DNA from: an uncultured Clostridia bacterium
GTDB taxonomy: Bacteria > Bacillota > Clostridia > UBA1381
Assembly: GCA_934481375.1 (NCBI GenBank)
Contig: CAKSPN010000011.1
Span: 1-21,290 of the forward strand
Direction of reading: 5' to 3'
Length of the DNA: 21,290 nucleotides
Positions 6,772-13,284 of this stretch are shown in pieces; the first letter of the stretch is position 1, and every line of letters starts with the position of its first letter. A program made the translations under genes and the position numbers. The notes below the pieces were generated by a model, which saw only the letters and a list, made by a program, of their open reading frames with translations, did no database searches and was not told where the DNA came from.

Positions 6772-7301
6772 AACATTTCCTCCGCATCTGATAAAATTCT
6801 TTTTAGTTTGCGTTTGCCTCTCGAAAGCTTGGTTTTTACGGTAGAGATATTTATCCCGGTTGCTTTTGCAATATCCCTGAGTTTTTCGTCAAACTTATAA
6901 TACCTTACAAATATTTCGTTATCCGGCTCGCCCAGACTCATAACGGCGTCCCACACGGCGTCTGCTAAAGAATTTTCGGCTGACGCCGTATCGGGGATTT
7001 CAATATCATCAAGGCAGATACAGTTTTTATTTTTATTTAGCCTTTTTAATGCAAAATTACGTGCGGCGGCGGCGATATATGACCGTATCGTGCCTTTTTC
7101 CAAATCTATGTATTCCGCATTTTTCCAAAGCATAACGAATACGTCGGATACTGTTTCCTCGATGTCCTCTCTTGAAAGCCTGTTGCCTGCCGTATTGTAA
7201 ATAACGGTGCTTAAATACGGGGTGTAGACTTCGATTGCTTCGTCTATTGAATTTCGTTCTCTGTTTTTGAGCCGCAAAAGCAGCCTTGCCTCGTCTGCCA
7301 T
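6768..7301 (-). CDS. ECF-type RNA polymerase sigma factor
   Basis: The 177-aa product has only regions 2 and 4, as in ECF sigma factors. Region 2 spans about residues 20-90 and contains the core-binding DIEETVSDVFVMLWK stretch and the SYIAAAARNFALKRL helix. Region 4 spans about 118-172, with a helix-turn-helix LRDIAKATGINISTVKTKLS followed by a basic RGKRKLKRIL helix. It would direct RNA polymerase to a small regulon in response to an envelope signal passed by the overlapping anti-sigma gene. The start is preceded only by a weak TAGG site, so translation may be low. The stimulus and regulon cannot be read from the sequence. Confidence 0.92.
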   Translation of the reverse strand: MADEARLLLRLKNRERNSIDEAIEVYTPYLSTVIYNTAGNRLSREDIEETVSDVFVMLWKNAEYIDLEKGTIRSYIAAAARNFALKRLNKNKNCICLDDIEIPDTASAENSLADAVWDAVMSLGEPDNEIFVRYYKFDEKLRDIAKATGINISTVKTKLSRGKRKLKRILSDAEEML

Positions 7302-7355
7302 TTCAAACCTACTTTCTTTTGCAAAGTTAAAAGCTTTTAGTCTTTACACTCTTAT

Positions 7356-7383
7356 ATATCCTTCAAATCGCAAAAAAGTTTCA
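7356..7383 (-). promoter_or_regulatory. Possible autoregulatory ECF promoter of the sigma operon
   Basis: The minus strand reads TGAAACTTTTTT from 7383, which resembles the AAC-type -35 boxes of many ECF sigma factors, and 16 nt later GGATATATAAG. The -10 is not a classical CGTC/CGTA box, so support is weak. It lies 55-80 nt before the sigma start codon, where autoregulation would be expected. Confidence 0.35.
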
Positions 7384-7387
7384 TATT

Positions 7388-7428
7388 AAAAAAATTTCCG
7401 CAGGATTTTTTTATCCTGCGGATTTTTT
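7388..7428. terminator. Bidirectional intrinsic terminator after prs
   Basis: Arms TCCGCAGGAT (7397-7406) and ATCCTGCGGA (7413-7422) flank a T6 loop. On the minus strand AATTTTTTT follows, just after the prs stop. On the plus strand a T run also follows, but no plus gene precedes it. Confidence 0.9.
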
Positions 7429-7430
7429 AT

Positions 7431-8564
7431 TTATTCTTCTACTTTTTTAATCTTGTTTACAAGATTTTGAATTTTCGTTACCGGGTCAAGCAGTTTTGAA
7501 ATTGTATCGTCATGATTTAATGTATCTATAAGGAGCGAGATGTACTTTGACATATCAACCTCGCAATACCAATCTCTATCCTTAAGACCGGGGTTTCTGT
7601 AGATAAGGTTTGTTGTAAATATTTTATTTACCAGACCCTGCTCATACGCTTTGTCGAACACTTCAAGTCCGTTGCAGAACAGACCGAACGAGGTAAACAC
7701 AAAAATTCTCTTTGCGCCCTGCTTTTTAAGGTTGGTTGCAACATCTATAATCGACTCGCCCGACGAAATCATATCGTCCACGATAATAACGTCTTTTCCG
7801 TCAACGTCACGTCCGAGATACTCATGTGCGACAATCGGGTTTTTGCCGTCAACAATTCTTGAATAATCACGGCGCTTATAGAACATACCCAAATCAAGCT
7901 TTAACACTGCGCTGTAGTACATACATCTTGACATTCCGCCCTCATCGGGTGAAATAACAACCGTATCGAACTTATCGAGCGAAATATCCGGCACGGCTCT
8001 TATGAGCGCCTTTATCATCTGATAAGTAGGCTGAACGTTATCAAAGCCCGCAAGCGGAATAGCGTTTGAAATTCTCGGGTCGTGTGCATCAAACGTGATT
8101 ATGTTCGACACTCCCATACTTACAAGTTCCTGAAGCATCTGCGCCGCATCGAGCGACTCACGTCCTGCTCTTCTGTGCTGTCTGCCCTCGTAAAGCATAG
8201 GCATTACAACGGTTACACGTCTTGCCTTACCTCCCATAGCTGCGATAACTCTCTTTAAATCCTGGTAATGGTCGTCCGGACTCATATGGTTTTCCAGACC
8301 GTACATATTGTATGTAACGCCGTAATTAAAGCAGTCGCATATAATATACACGTCATGGCCTCTTACCGTTTCGTCGATAACGCCCTTTCCCTCTCCCGTT
8401 CCGAATCTCGGGCAGTTAACGTGAGTCACGTACGTTTCCGAGTCCTCGTTTTCACGAAATCTTTTAAGATACCCGTCAATCTTCGCCGTGATTTCCTCAC
8501 AACCCTTCATGCTGATTATACTCAGCTTACCGACTATGGGTGCTTCACCAAAACTATTATTCAT
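7431..8564 (-). CDS. prs: Ribose-phosphate pyrophosphokinase (PRPP synthetase), long divergent form
   Basis: The 377-aa product makes PRPP from ribose 5-phosphate and ATP in the cytosol, feeding purine, pyrimidine, histidine and NAD synthesis. The catalytic flexible loop region EGRQHRRAGRESLDAAQML is followed by the FDAHDPRISNA segment, and the PRPP-binding loop VIIVDDMISSGES contains D263 and D264. It is about 60 residues longer than the classical 315-aa enzyme. The extra length lies mainly at the N-terminus, which replaces the usual start with a longer lead, and in a C-terminal lysine-rich extension. Similar long forms occur in Clostridia. An AAGGAG site precedes the ATG; it has its own promoter and terminator, so it is monocistronic. 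Confidence 0.92.
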   Translation of the reverse strand: MNNSFGEAPIVGKLSIISMKGCEEITAKIDGYLKRFRENEDSETYVTHVNCPRFGTGEGKGVIDETVRGHDVYIICDCFNYGVTYNMYGLENHMSPDDHYQDLKRVIAAMGGKARRVTVVMPMLYEGRQHRRAGRESLDAAQMLQELVSMGVSNIITFDAHDPRISNAIPLAGFDNVQPTYQMIKALIRAVPDISLDKFDTVVISPDEGGMSRCMYYSAVLKLDLGMFYKRRDYSRIVDGKNPIVAHEYLGRDVDGKDVIIVDDMISSGESIIDVATNLKKQGAKRIFVFTSFGLFCNGLEVFDKAYEQGLVNKIFTTNLIYRNPGLKDRDWYCEVDMSKYISLLIDTLNHDDTISKLLDPVTKIQNLVNKIKKVEE

Positions 8565-8588
8565 TGCTGTTCTCCTTTTTTGACCTCA

Positions 8589-8606
8589 AAAAGACGTATG
8601 TCTTTT
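8589..8606. other. Small perfect hairpin in the prs leader
   Basis: AAAAGAC (8589-8595) pairs with GTCTTTT (8600-8606) over a GTAT loop. It lies in the 5' untranslated part of prs, between the promoter and the ribosome binding site. It may influence mRNA stability; regulation is speculative. Confidence 0.45.
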
Positions 8607-8625
8607 CTATATATCCTCTATATAA

Positions 8626-8654
8626 AATATACCATAATATATAGCGTTTTGCAA
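8626..8654 (-). promoter_or_regulatory. Likely sigma-A promoter of prs
   Basis: On the minus strand TTGCAA (8649-8654), a 17-bp spacer and TATATT (8626-8631) lie about 60 nt before the prs start. The -10 matches 5 of 6 positions, the -35 matches 4 of 6. Confidence 0.55.
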
Positions 8655-8696
8655 GTGACATTATTTCCTTAATTTACACAAAATTCGAGGTTTTTT

Positions 8697-9515
8697 TTAT
8701 ACGTTTTGCAAATCGGCAAGAATTTCGAGAGCGGTTTTGCCGTTTACGGGGTTTTTGGCATACGGTGCAATCTGTGAAAGCGGCTCGAGAACGAAGCGCC
8801 TGTTTGCCATTTCTATATGCGGTATTTTAAGATTTTTCGTATTTACAATCTCGTCATCATAAAGGATTATATCGAGGTCGAGAGTACGGGGACCCCAGTG
8901 CACGAGCCGTTCTCTGCCGGCGGATTTTTCGACGGCATTAAGCAGTTCCAAAAGCTCCTGCGGAGCGAGAAGCGTTTCGATTTCCATACAGCCGTTTAAA
9001 AAATCGTCCTGCTCAACGCCGCCCACAGGCTCGGTTACGATAAAATCCGAAACCGCCTTTACGGTGCAGTTTTTATCGTCATTAACCGCCTTTACGGCGT
9101 CGGTCAGATATTTTTCCTTATCGCCCATATTTGAGCCGAGCGCAACATACGCCGTATGCCTTTTGCGCACAACCGACACCGCCGGATATTCTAACGGAAG
9201 TCCCACGGGGGCGGACGGCTTTTTCACCGTAACGCATATTTCCTTTACGTTCGGGTATTCGCTCAATGCGAGATACGCTATATCCTCCGCCGCCGCCTCG
9301 ATAAGACGGCGCGGGTTTTCTTTCGTGTACTCCGATATTTTTTGGCAAAGGCTTGCATAATTCACCGTGCCGTCAAGCTTGTCGGTTTTTCCTGCATACC
9401 GCAGATCGGTATGCAGTTCGGCGTCTATGAAAAATTTCTGCCCCAGTCTGCGTTCCTCGTCAAGAACGCCGTGATATGCGTATACTTCAAGATTTTTTAT
9501 TATTATTTTATCCAT
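8697..9515 (-). CDS. folK: Bifunctional dihydroneopterin aldolase / HPPK (FolB-FolK fusion)
   Basis: Two folate enzymes are joined in 272 aa. Residues 1-118 are FolB, which cleaves dihydroneopterin to 6-hydroxymethyl-dihydropterin and glycolaldehyde: the YHGVLDEERRLGQ motif carries the substrate glutamate (E21), and VTVKKPSAP carries the catalytic lysine (K98 or K99). Residues from about 121 are FolK, which pyrophosphorylates that product with ATP: YVALGSNMGD, then HWGPRTLDLDIILYDD with metal ligands D213 and D215, then IPH. The start overlaps the end of folP by 13 bp, with GGGGAGAG as ribosome binding site. It is the last gene of the folate operon; no clear terminator separates it from the prs promoter. 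Confidence 0.96.
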   Translation of the reverse strand: MDKIIIKNLEVYAYHGVLDEERRLGQKFFIDAELHTDLRYAGKTDKLDGTVNYASLCQKISEYTKENPRRLIEAAAEDIAYLALSEYPNVKEICVTVKKPSAPVGLPLEYPAVSVVRKRHTAYVALGSNMGDKEKYLTDAVKAVNDDKNCTVKAVSDFIVTEPVGGVEQDDFLNGCMEIETLLAPQELLELLNAVEKSAGRERLVHWGPRTLDLDIILYDDEIVNTKNLKIPHIEMANRRFVLEPLSQIAPYAKNPVNGKTALEILADLQNV

Positions 9516-10315
9516 TTTTCTCTCCCCAAAGCCTCGGTCATTTTTATTGCCCTCGCATTTTCCTTTACATCGTGCACACGCACAAACAGACAGCCTTTCT
9601 GCACGGCAAGAACCGTTGTGACGAGCGTTCCCTCAAGGCGTTCGTCCGTGGGCAAATCAAGCGTAAGCCCTATCATTGATTTCCGTGACGTTCCCAAAAG
9701 CACGGGATAGCCGAGTTTTTTAAGCTCCTCGGTGTATCCCGTAAGATACAGGTTTTCCTCAAGCGTTTTGGCAAAGCCTATACCGGGGTCGGTCATAATT
9801 TTATTATCGTCAATGCCTGCCGATTTCGCAAGTTTTATGCTTTCCTCCAAATCGCAAAGCACATCGCTCATAAAATCGCCGTACTCCGCATTTTGACGGT
9901 TGTGCATAAGACAGCAGGCGGCGTCAAATTCCTTTACCGTTTCCGCCATTTTACCGTCAAACTTAAACCCCCATATATCATTGACAAGGTCGGCGCCTTT
10001 TAAAAGTGCCTCGCGTGCGACCGCACTTTTATAAGTGTCTATCGAAACGGGAATATCGAACCGCTTTTTTATCTCCTCTATTACGGGCGCCGTTCTTTCA
10101 ATTTCCTCGCTGTCGGAAATTTTTGTATGCCCCGGGCGGGTCGATTCACCGCCCACGTCTATCACCGCCGCACCGTCATTTATCATCTGCTCCGTATGGC
10201 GCAGGGCATTGTCGATACTGTTCCATTTTCCGCCGTCCGAAAATGAGTCGGGCGTTACGTTTAAAATTCCCATAATATATGTGCGCCCGAAAAATTCTTT
10301 GTTTCCTATTATCAT
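9503..10315 (-). CDS. folP: Dihydropteroate synthase
   Basis: The 270-aa enzyme joins 6-hydroxymethyl-dihydropterin pyrophosphate with p-aminobenzoate to give dihydropteroate; it is the sulfonamide target. Its motifs are IMGILNVTPDSFSDGG at residues 14-29, VIDVGGESTRPG, the VNDIWG segment, LLGTSRKSMIG, and the closing RVHDVKE. Length is normal. The start lies 2 bp after the folC stop, with GAGG inside the end of folC as ribosome binding site, so it is translationally linked to folC on one side and to folB-folK on the other. It is regulated with the operon by the upstream THF riboswitch. Confidence 0.97.
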   Translation of the reverse strand: MIIGNKEFFGRTYIMGILNVTPDSFSDGGKWNSIDNALRHTEQMINDGAAVIDVGGESTRPGHTKISDSEEIERTAPVIEEIKKRFDIPVSIDTYKSAVAREALLKGADLVNDIWGFKFDGKMAETVKEFDAACCLMHNRQNAEYGDFMSDVLCDLEESIKLAKSAGIDDNKIMTDPGIGFAKTLEENLYLTGYTEELKKLGYPVLLGTSRKSMIGLTLDLPTDERLEGTLVTTVLAVQKGCLFVRVHDVKENARAIKMTEALGREKWIK

Positions 10316-10317
10316 TT

Positions 10318-12021
10318 TTATACCTCAATCAGCTTGTTTTTCTTTTCTTCGCTCCAGTAACATTCGCCGTACGCCTTGCAGTTAAAGCAATTCCTCGACA
10401 GCTTATCGGCACGGTACAAAAGCTCTGAAAGCCCGTCCGCACCGCTTTTGCGGTGATTTACAACCGCACGGCAGACCGTATCTGTATCCGCTTTTCCGTA
10501 TCCGCACTCACGCATTATGACCTCCGCAAACTCCGCACTTGCCATATGATGCTCTTTTTCGGAATTGTGCCGTCCTATATCATGCAAAAGCGCCGCCGCA
10601 TAGATTATATCCTTGCTGTACGGCAAGTTATTCTCAAGCGCCGTGATGTATGCGATACGTGCGGTATCGAGCGAATGTTCCGTTCCGTGCAGGCAGAAAA
10701 TTCTGTCCTTTTCGGCTATTTCTATGTTTTTCAAAAGCTTTTTATACAGCGGATGCTCATATATCCGCTGATATTTTTTCATCAAAGCCGCCGTTTTTGC
10801 ACGCTCCAAAAACGACAGCGACCCGAAGCAGACCGTCACACGGCTTTCCTCCGCCTGCCATACAGCCGTTTCAATATCGGATACGGCAACGTTTTCGTTA
10901 TATTTTTTTACTGTTTCGGCAAGTGTTTCCGCCTCAAGACCGCGCTCGGACGGCGGCTTTACCGTATATATTTTCTTGCACAGCGGTGCGGTAAGCTCCG
11001 CCGTTTTTTCATAATCCTTGTCACGGAACATTCCGAAAACAAACGTTACGTCCTCTTTTTTGAAATACCGCCCTACCGTCCGTGCAAGTTCCGCCGCACC
11101 GTCGGGATTATGCGCGCCGTCGAGGATAACGAGCGGCTCACGGCTTATCACCTCAAACCTGTACGCCCAGCGTGCCTTTTTCACGCCCTCGCTTATTGCT
11201 TTTTCGCTTATGCCCATTCGCTGTGCCGTACATATGGCAAGTGCGGCGTTCTGCGCCTGATACAGTCCCGAAAGCGAGGTATGATAGGTTTTTCCTTTAT
11301 AGGAGAAATCAATGCCGTCAAGTCCGCCGGTTATAATTTCCGCCTTATCGGCAAATTCTATCGGAGTGCAAAGCTCACGGCATTTTTCCGCAATAACCGC
11401 CGCCGCATCATCGCATTGGCGTGCCGATACGGCAAATCCGCCCTGTTTTATTATTCCTGCCTTTTCCGACGCAATCTCCGCAATGGTATTTCCCAAAAAT
11501 GCCGTATGATCCGTACTTATCTTTGTTATAACACTGCACACGGGCGATTTTATCACGTTTGTTGCATCAAGTCTGCCTCCCATACCGCACTCTATAAGTG
11601 CAAAATCGCATTTTTTCATCTTAAAAAGCACAAACGCCGCCGCCGTTTCCGTCTCGAACGGCGTGGGGAAAAATCCCTCACGCTCTATCCGCTTTGCCGC
11701 ATCACGCACAATGCTCATACACTGCGCATAATCGTCCTCCGACACCGCCGTTCCGTTTATGAGAAAGCTCTCAAGCGTACCGCCCACCGACGGCGAAACG
11801 TACCGACCCGTATAATATCCCTCACATTCGAGAATTTTTCCGAGATACGCCCCGACCGAGCCTTTGCCGTTCGTTCCCGCAATATGCACCGTTTTTATGC
11901 AATCCTGCGGATTGCCGAGCGTTTCGCACAAGCGTATCATATTGGAAAGACCGGGGACAATTCCCCTGTCCTTTAAGCTTTCAACATACGCTAAAGCTTC
12001 GCTATAGGTCATATTTTGCAC
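10318..12021 (-). CDS. folC: Folylpolyglutamate/dihydrofolate synthase fused to an HD phosphohydrolase domain
   Basis: Residues 1 to about 412 are FolC, which adds glutamate to (dihydro)folate: P-loop HIAGTNGKGS (G49-S55), then ECGMGGRLDATN, the ISTDHTAFLG segment and LDGAHNPDG. From about 414 an unrelated HD domain follows, with H445 and H449 in HGTEHS, H480-D481 in LLHDIGRH, HH at 491-492, and D539 in LLYRADK. A cysteine cluster ends it (C545, C548, C554). In other Clostridia a similar HD protein is a separate gene beside folate genes. The reading frame crosses the junction without a break. The start is GTG, 8 nt after AGGAGGTG; an ATG three codons later is too far from that site. It is the first gene after the riboswitch. 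The substrate of the HD part is unknown. Confidence 0.93.
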   Translation of the reverse strand: MQNMTYSEALAYVESLKDRGIVPGLSNMIRLCETLGNPQDCIKTVHIAGTNGKGSVGAYLGKILECEGYYTGRYVSPSVGGTLESFLINGTAVSEDDYAQCMSIVRDAAKRIEREGFFPTPFETETAAAFVLFKMKKCDFALIECGMGGRLDATNVIKSPVCSVITKISTDHTAFLGNTIAEIASEKAGIIKQGGFAVSARQCDDAAAVIAEKCRELCTPIEFADKAEIITGGLDGIDFSYKGKTYHTSLSGLYQAQNAALAICTAQRMGISEKAISEGVKKARWAYRFEVISREPLVILDGAHNPDGAAELARTVGRYFKKEDVTFVFGMFRDKDYEKTAELTAPLCKKIYTVKPPSERGLEAETLAETVKKYNENVAVSDIETAVWQAEESRVTVCFGSLSFLERAKTAALMKKYQRIYEHPLYKKLLKNIEIAEKDRIFCLHGTEHSLDTARIAYITALENNLPYSKDIIYAAALLHDIGRHNSEKEHHMASAEFAEVIMRECGYGKADTDTVCRAVVNHRKSGADGLSELLYRADKLSRNCFNCKAYGECYWSEEKKNKLIEV

Positions 12022-12071
12022 TAAAAAAACACCTCCTCCAACAGCCTGCCGAAAAAGAGATGCTCTTAATT

Positions 12072-12170
12072 TCCAGCGGGATGCGGATAATGTACCGCAA
12101 GCACAAGGCTTTTCGTTCCGACGGCAACTCCCCGTCCGACGGACACTTTACGCACAAAATCCTACTCTGT
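12072..12170 (-). promoter_or_regulatory. Tetrahydrofolate (THF) riboswitch
   Basis: The minus strand carries the conserved THF aptamer blocks in order: CAGAGTAGG, then GCGTAAAGTGT, GGGGAGTTGCC, AACGAAAAGC, GCGGTACA, and CCGCATCCCGCTG. Helices can be drawn: GGAT..TGT with ACA..ATCC; TCCG-T-CGG with CCG-T-CGGA (symmetric U-U mismatch); AAGC with GCTT. It begins just after a sigma-A promoter and ends about 35 nt before the folC ribosome binding site. Folate binding would lower expression of the folate genes, probably at translation initiation; no terminator is seen in the leader. The class is recognised from memory of the consensus. Confidence 0.88.
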
Positions 12171-12185
12171 TTTTTGTATATTTAC

Positions 12186-12214
12186 ATTATATAACGTTTT
12201 TTTTGATTTTGCAA
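12186..12214 (-). promoter_or_regulatory. Sigma-A promoter of the folate operon
   Basis: On the minus strand TTGCAA (12209-12214), a 17-bp spacer containing A8, and a perfect TATAAT (12186-12191) lie directly before the riboswitch. Confidence 0.82.
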
Positions 12215-12246
12215 TAGTTTTTTATTTGATTTTCGTTTTGATTATT

Positions 12247-12308
12247 GCAAACTGCACGGGGCGTTTTCGGGTCGATGTGGGCATCGACCCCTACCCGTAT
12301 TGGTTTGC
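12247..12308. repeat. Nested palindromic intergenic element (module B type)
   Basis: Three inverted pairs are nested around one centre: GCAAAC (12247-12252) with GTTTGC (12303-12308), ACGGG (12256-12260) with CCCGT (12294-12298), and GGGTCGATG (12269-12277) with CATCGACCC (12282-12290). The core is the same as module B at 5088-5109. It lies between the divergent folate and ctsR promoters. The gene-free stretch 12022-12437 otherwise holds the riboswitch, both promoters and the CtsR box. Confidence 0.8.
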
Positions 12309-12365
12309 ATTTGCGAAAATCGTGCGCCGTAACAAATTGTTCACAAACTAAATACAAAATATTCA

Positions 12366-12393
12366 TTGACATTTTCCGAAAAAGGGATATAAT
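12366..12393 (+). promoter_or_regulatory. Sigma-A promoter of the ctsR-mcsA-mcsB-clpC operon
   Basis: TTGACA (12366-12371) and TATAAT (12388-12393) are both perfect, with a 16-bp spacer. The CtsR box begins 10 bp after the -10, so a bound repressor would block the start site. Confidence 0.92.
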
Positions 12394-12403
12394 AAATTTA
12401 GAA

Positions 12404-12420
12404 AGTCAAAGAAAGTCAAA
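12404..12420 (+). promoter_or_regulatory. CtsR operator (heptad direct repeat)
   Basis: AGTCAAA-GAA-AGTCAAA matches the known CtsR site (A/G)GTCAAA-NAN-(A/G)GTCAAA exactly. A partial third heptad, GTCAAG, follows at 12421-12426, running into the ctsR ribosome binding site. This indicates autorepression of the operon that is relieved by heat or protein stress. Confidence 0.95.
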
Positions 12421-12437
12421 GTCAAGAGGTGGTTGAA

Positions 12438-12890
12438 ATGGGTATCAGCGACAAGATAGAATGTTTTATAACGGAGCTTTTGAAAGAGGAGGACGAAAAC
12501 GACTGGCTGGAGCTTAAACGAAACGAGCTTGCGTCGTTCTTCAACTGCGTACCGTCACAGATAAACTACGTTATCGCCACACGGTTTAATCCTCAGCACG
12601 GATTTATCGTGGAGTCAAGGCGGGGCGGCGGCGGATACCTGAGGATAAAGCGTGTTGCAAATAACAATCCGCTTTCCGATACGATAACCTCTGTCGGAAA
12701 CTCGCTTTCCTACCCCGATGCGGAGGCGTATGTATCGTACCTTATGCGCACGGGAGTTTTGAAAAATGAAAATGCGGCAATAATTCTGAGCGGTGTCAGT
12801 GACAATTCGCTTACAATCCCTCAGCCCGACAAAGACAGGCTGAGAGCAAATATATTCAAAAATATGCTGTCGGCATTACAGAAAGGATGA
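12438..12890 (+). CDS. ctsR: Transcriptional repressor CtsR
   Basis: CtsR represses class III heat-shock genes (clp and its own operon) and is released on heating. The 150-aa product has an N-terminal winged helix-turn-helix with the FFNCVPSQINYVIATRF recognition segment and the glycine-rich wing SRRGGGGYLRI that senses temperature. A C-terminal helical dimer domain follows (SYPDAEAYVSYLMRTGVL). An in-frame GTG three codons upstream overlaps the AGAGGTGG ribosome binding site, and CtsR proteins normally begin with an ISDxIE segment right after the start, so I chose the ATG at 12438. The stop is separated by 5 bp from the mcsA start. Confidence 0.96.
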   Translation: MGISDKIECFITELLKEEDENDWLELKRNELASFFNCVPSQINYVIATRFNPQHGFIVESRRGGGGYLRIKRVANNNPLSDTITSVGNSLSYPDAEAYVSYLMRTGVLKNENAAIILSGVSDNSLTIPQPDKDRLRANIFKNMLSALQKG

Positions 12891-12895
12891 TTTTT

Positions 12896-13267
12896 ATGTA
12901 TGATTTATTTTCGGATTTTGAAAACCTGTTCGGCTCGCTTGACGCATTTATGCAGCCGATGACCTATAAAGACGAACGCAAATGCCCCGTATGCGGACAT
13001 ACCTGGTCGGATTTCAGACGCACGGGCAGATTTGGCTGCGGCGAATGTTACAAAACATTCCGCACACCTGCCGAAAACACTCTGCGGCAAATTCATTCGA
13101 CCGCCGCACACACGGGAAAAATCCCGTCAAAGTCGGGCAGCGAACTTAAGAAAAAACGCCAATACGAAGCTTTGAAAGCACAGCTTCAAGAGGCGGTTAA
13201 AAACGAAGATTACGAAAAAGCGGCAAAACTGCACAAGCAGATCCGTGAAATGGAAAACAATAAATAA
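12896..13267 (+). CDS. mcsA: McsA-like zinc-finger/UVR protein, short form
   Basis: McsA activates the arginine kinase McsB. The 123-aa product has one four-cysteine zinc site (C30, C33, C48, C51 in CPVCGHTW and FGCGECYKTF), a linker, and a UVR domain at about residues 85-120 (LKKKRQYEALKAQLQEAV, then EDYEKAAKLHKQI). Typical Bacillus McsA is about 180 residues with two zinc sites; the first is absent here and is replaced by a short aromatic and acidic start, MYDLFSDFENLFGSLD. An in-frame ATG at 12887 overlaps the GAAAGGA ribosome binding site, so the MYDLF start is preferred. It sits between ctsR and mcsB as expected. Confidence 0.9.
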   Translation: MYDLFSDFENLFGSLDAFMQPMTYKDERKCPVCGHTWSDFRRTGRFGCGECYKTFRTPAENTLRQIHSTAAHTGKIPSKSGSELKKKRQYEALKAQLQEAVKNEDYEKAAKLHKQIREMENNK

Positions 13268-13284
13268 GAAAGGATGCGGCAATT

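Noticed and set aside
10453..11976. A 507-codon plus-strand open frame antisense to folC
   Set aside because: It is the complement of a well-supported FolC-HD gene. Its composition (very rich in Arg, Cys, Tyr, Phe) is typical of an antisense shadow, and it has no recognisable domain.
12887..12898. mcsA start at the ATG overlapping the ctsR stop
   Set aside because: That ATG lies within or directly beside the GAAAGGA site; the ATG at 12896 is correctly spaced.
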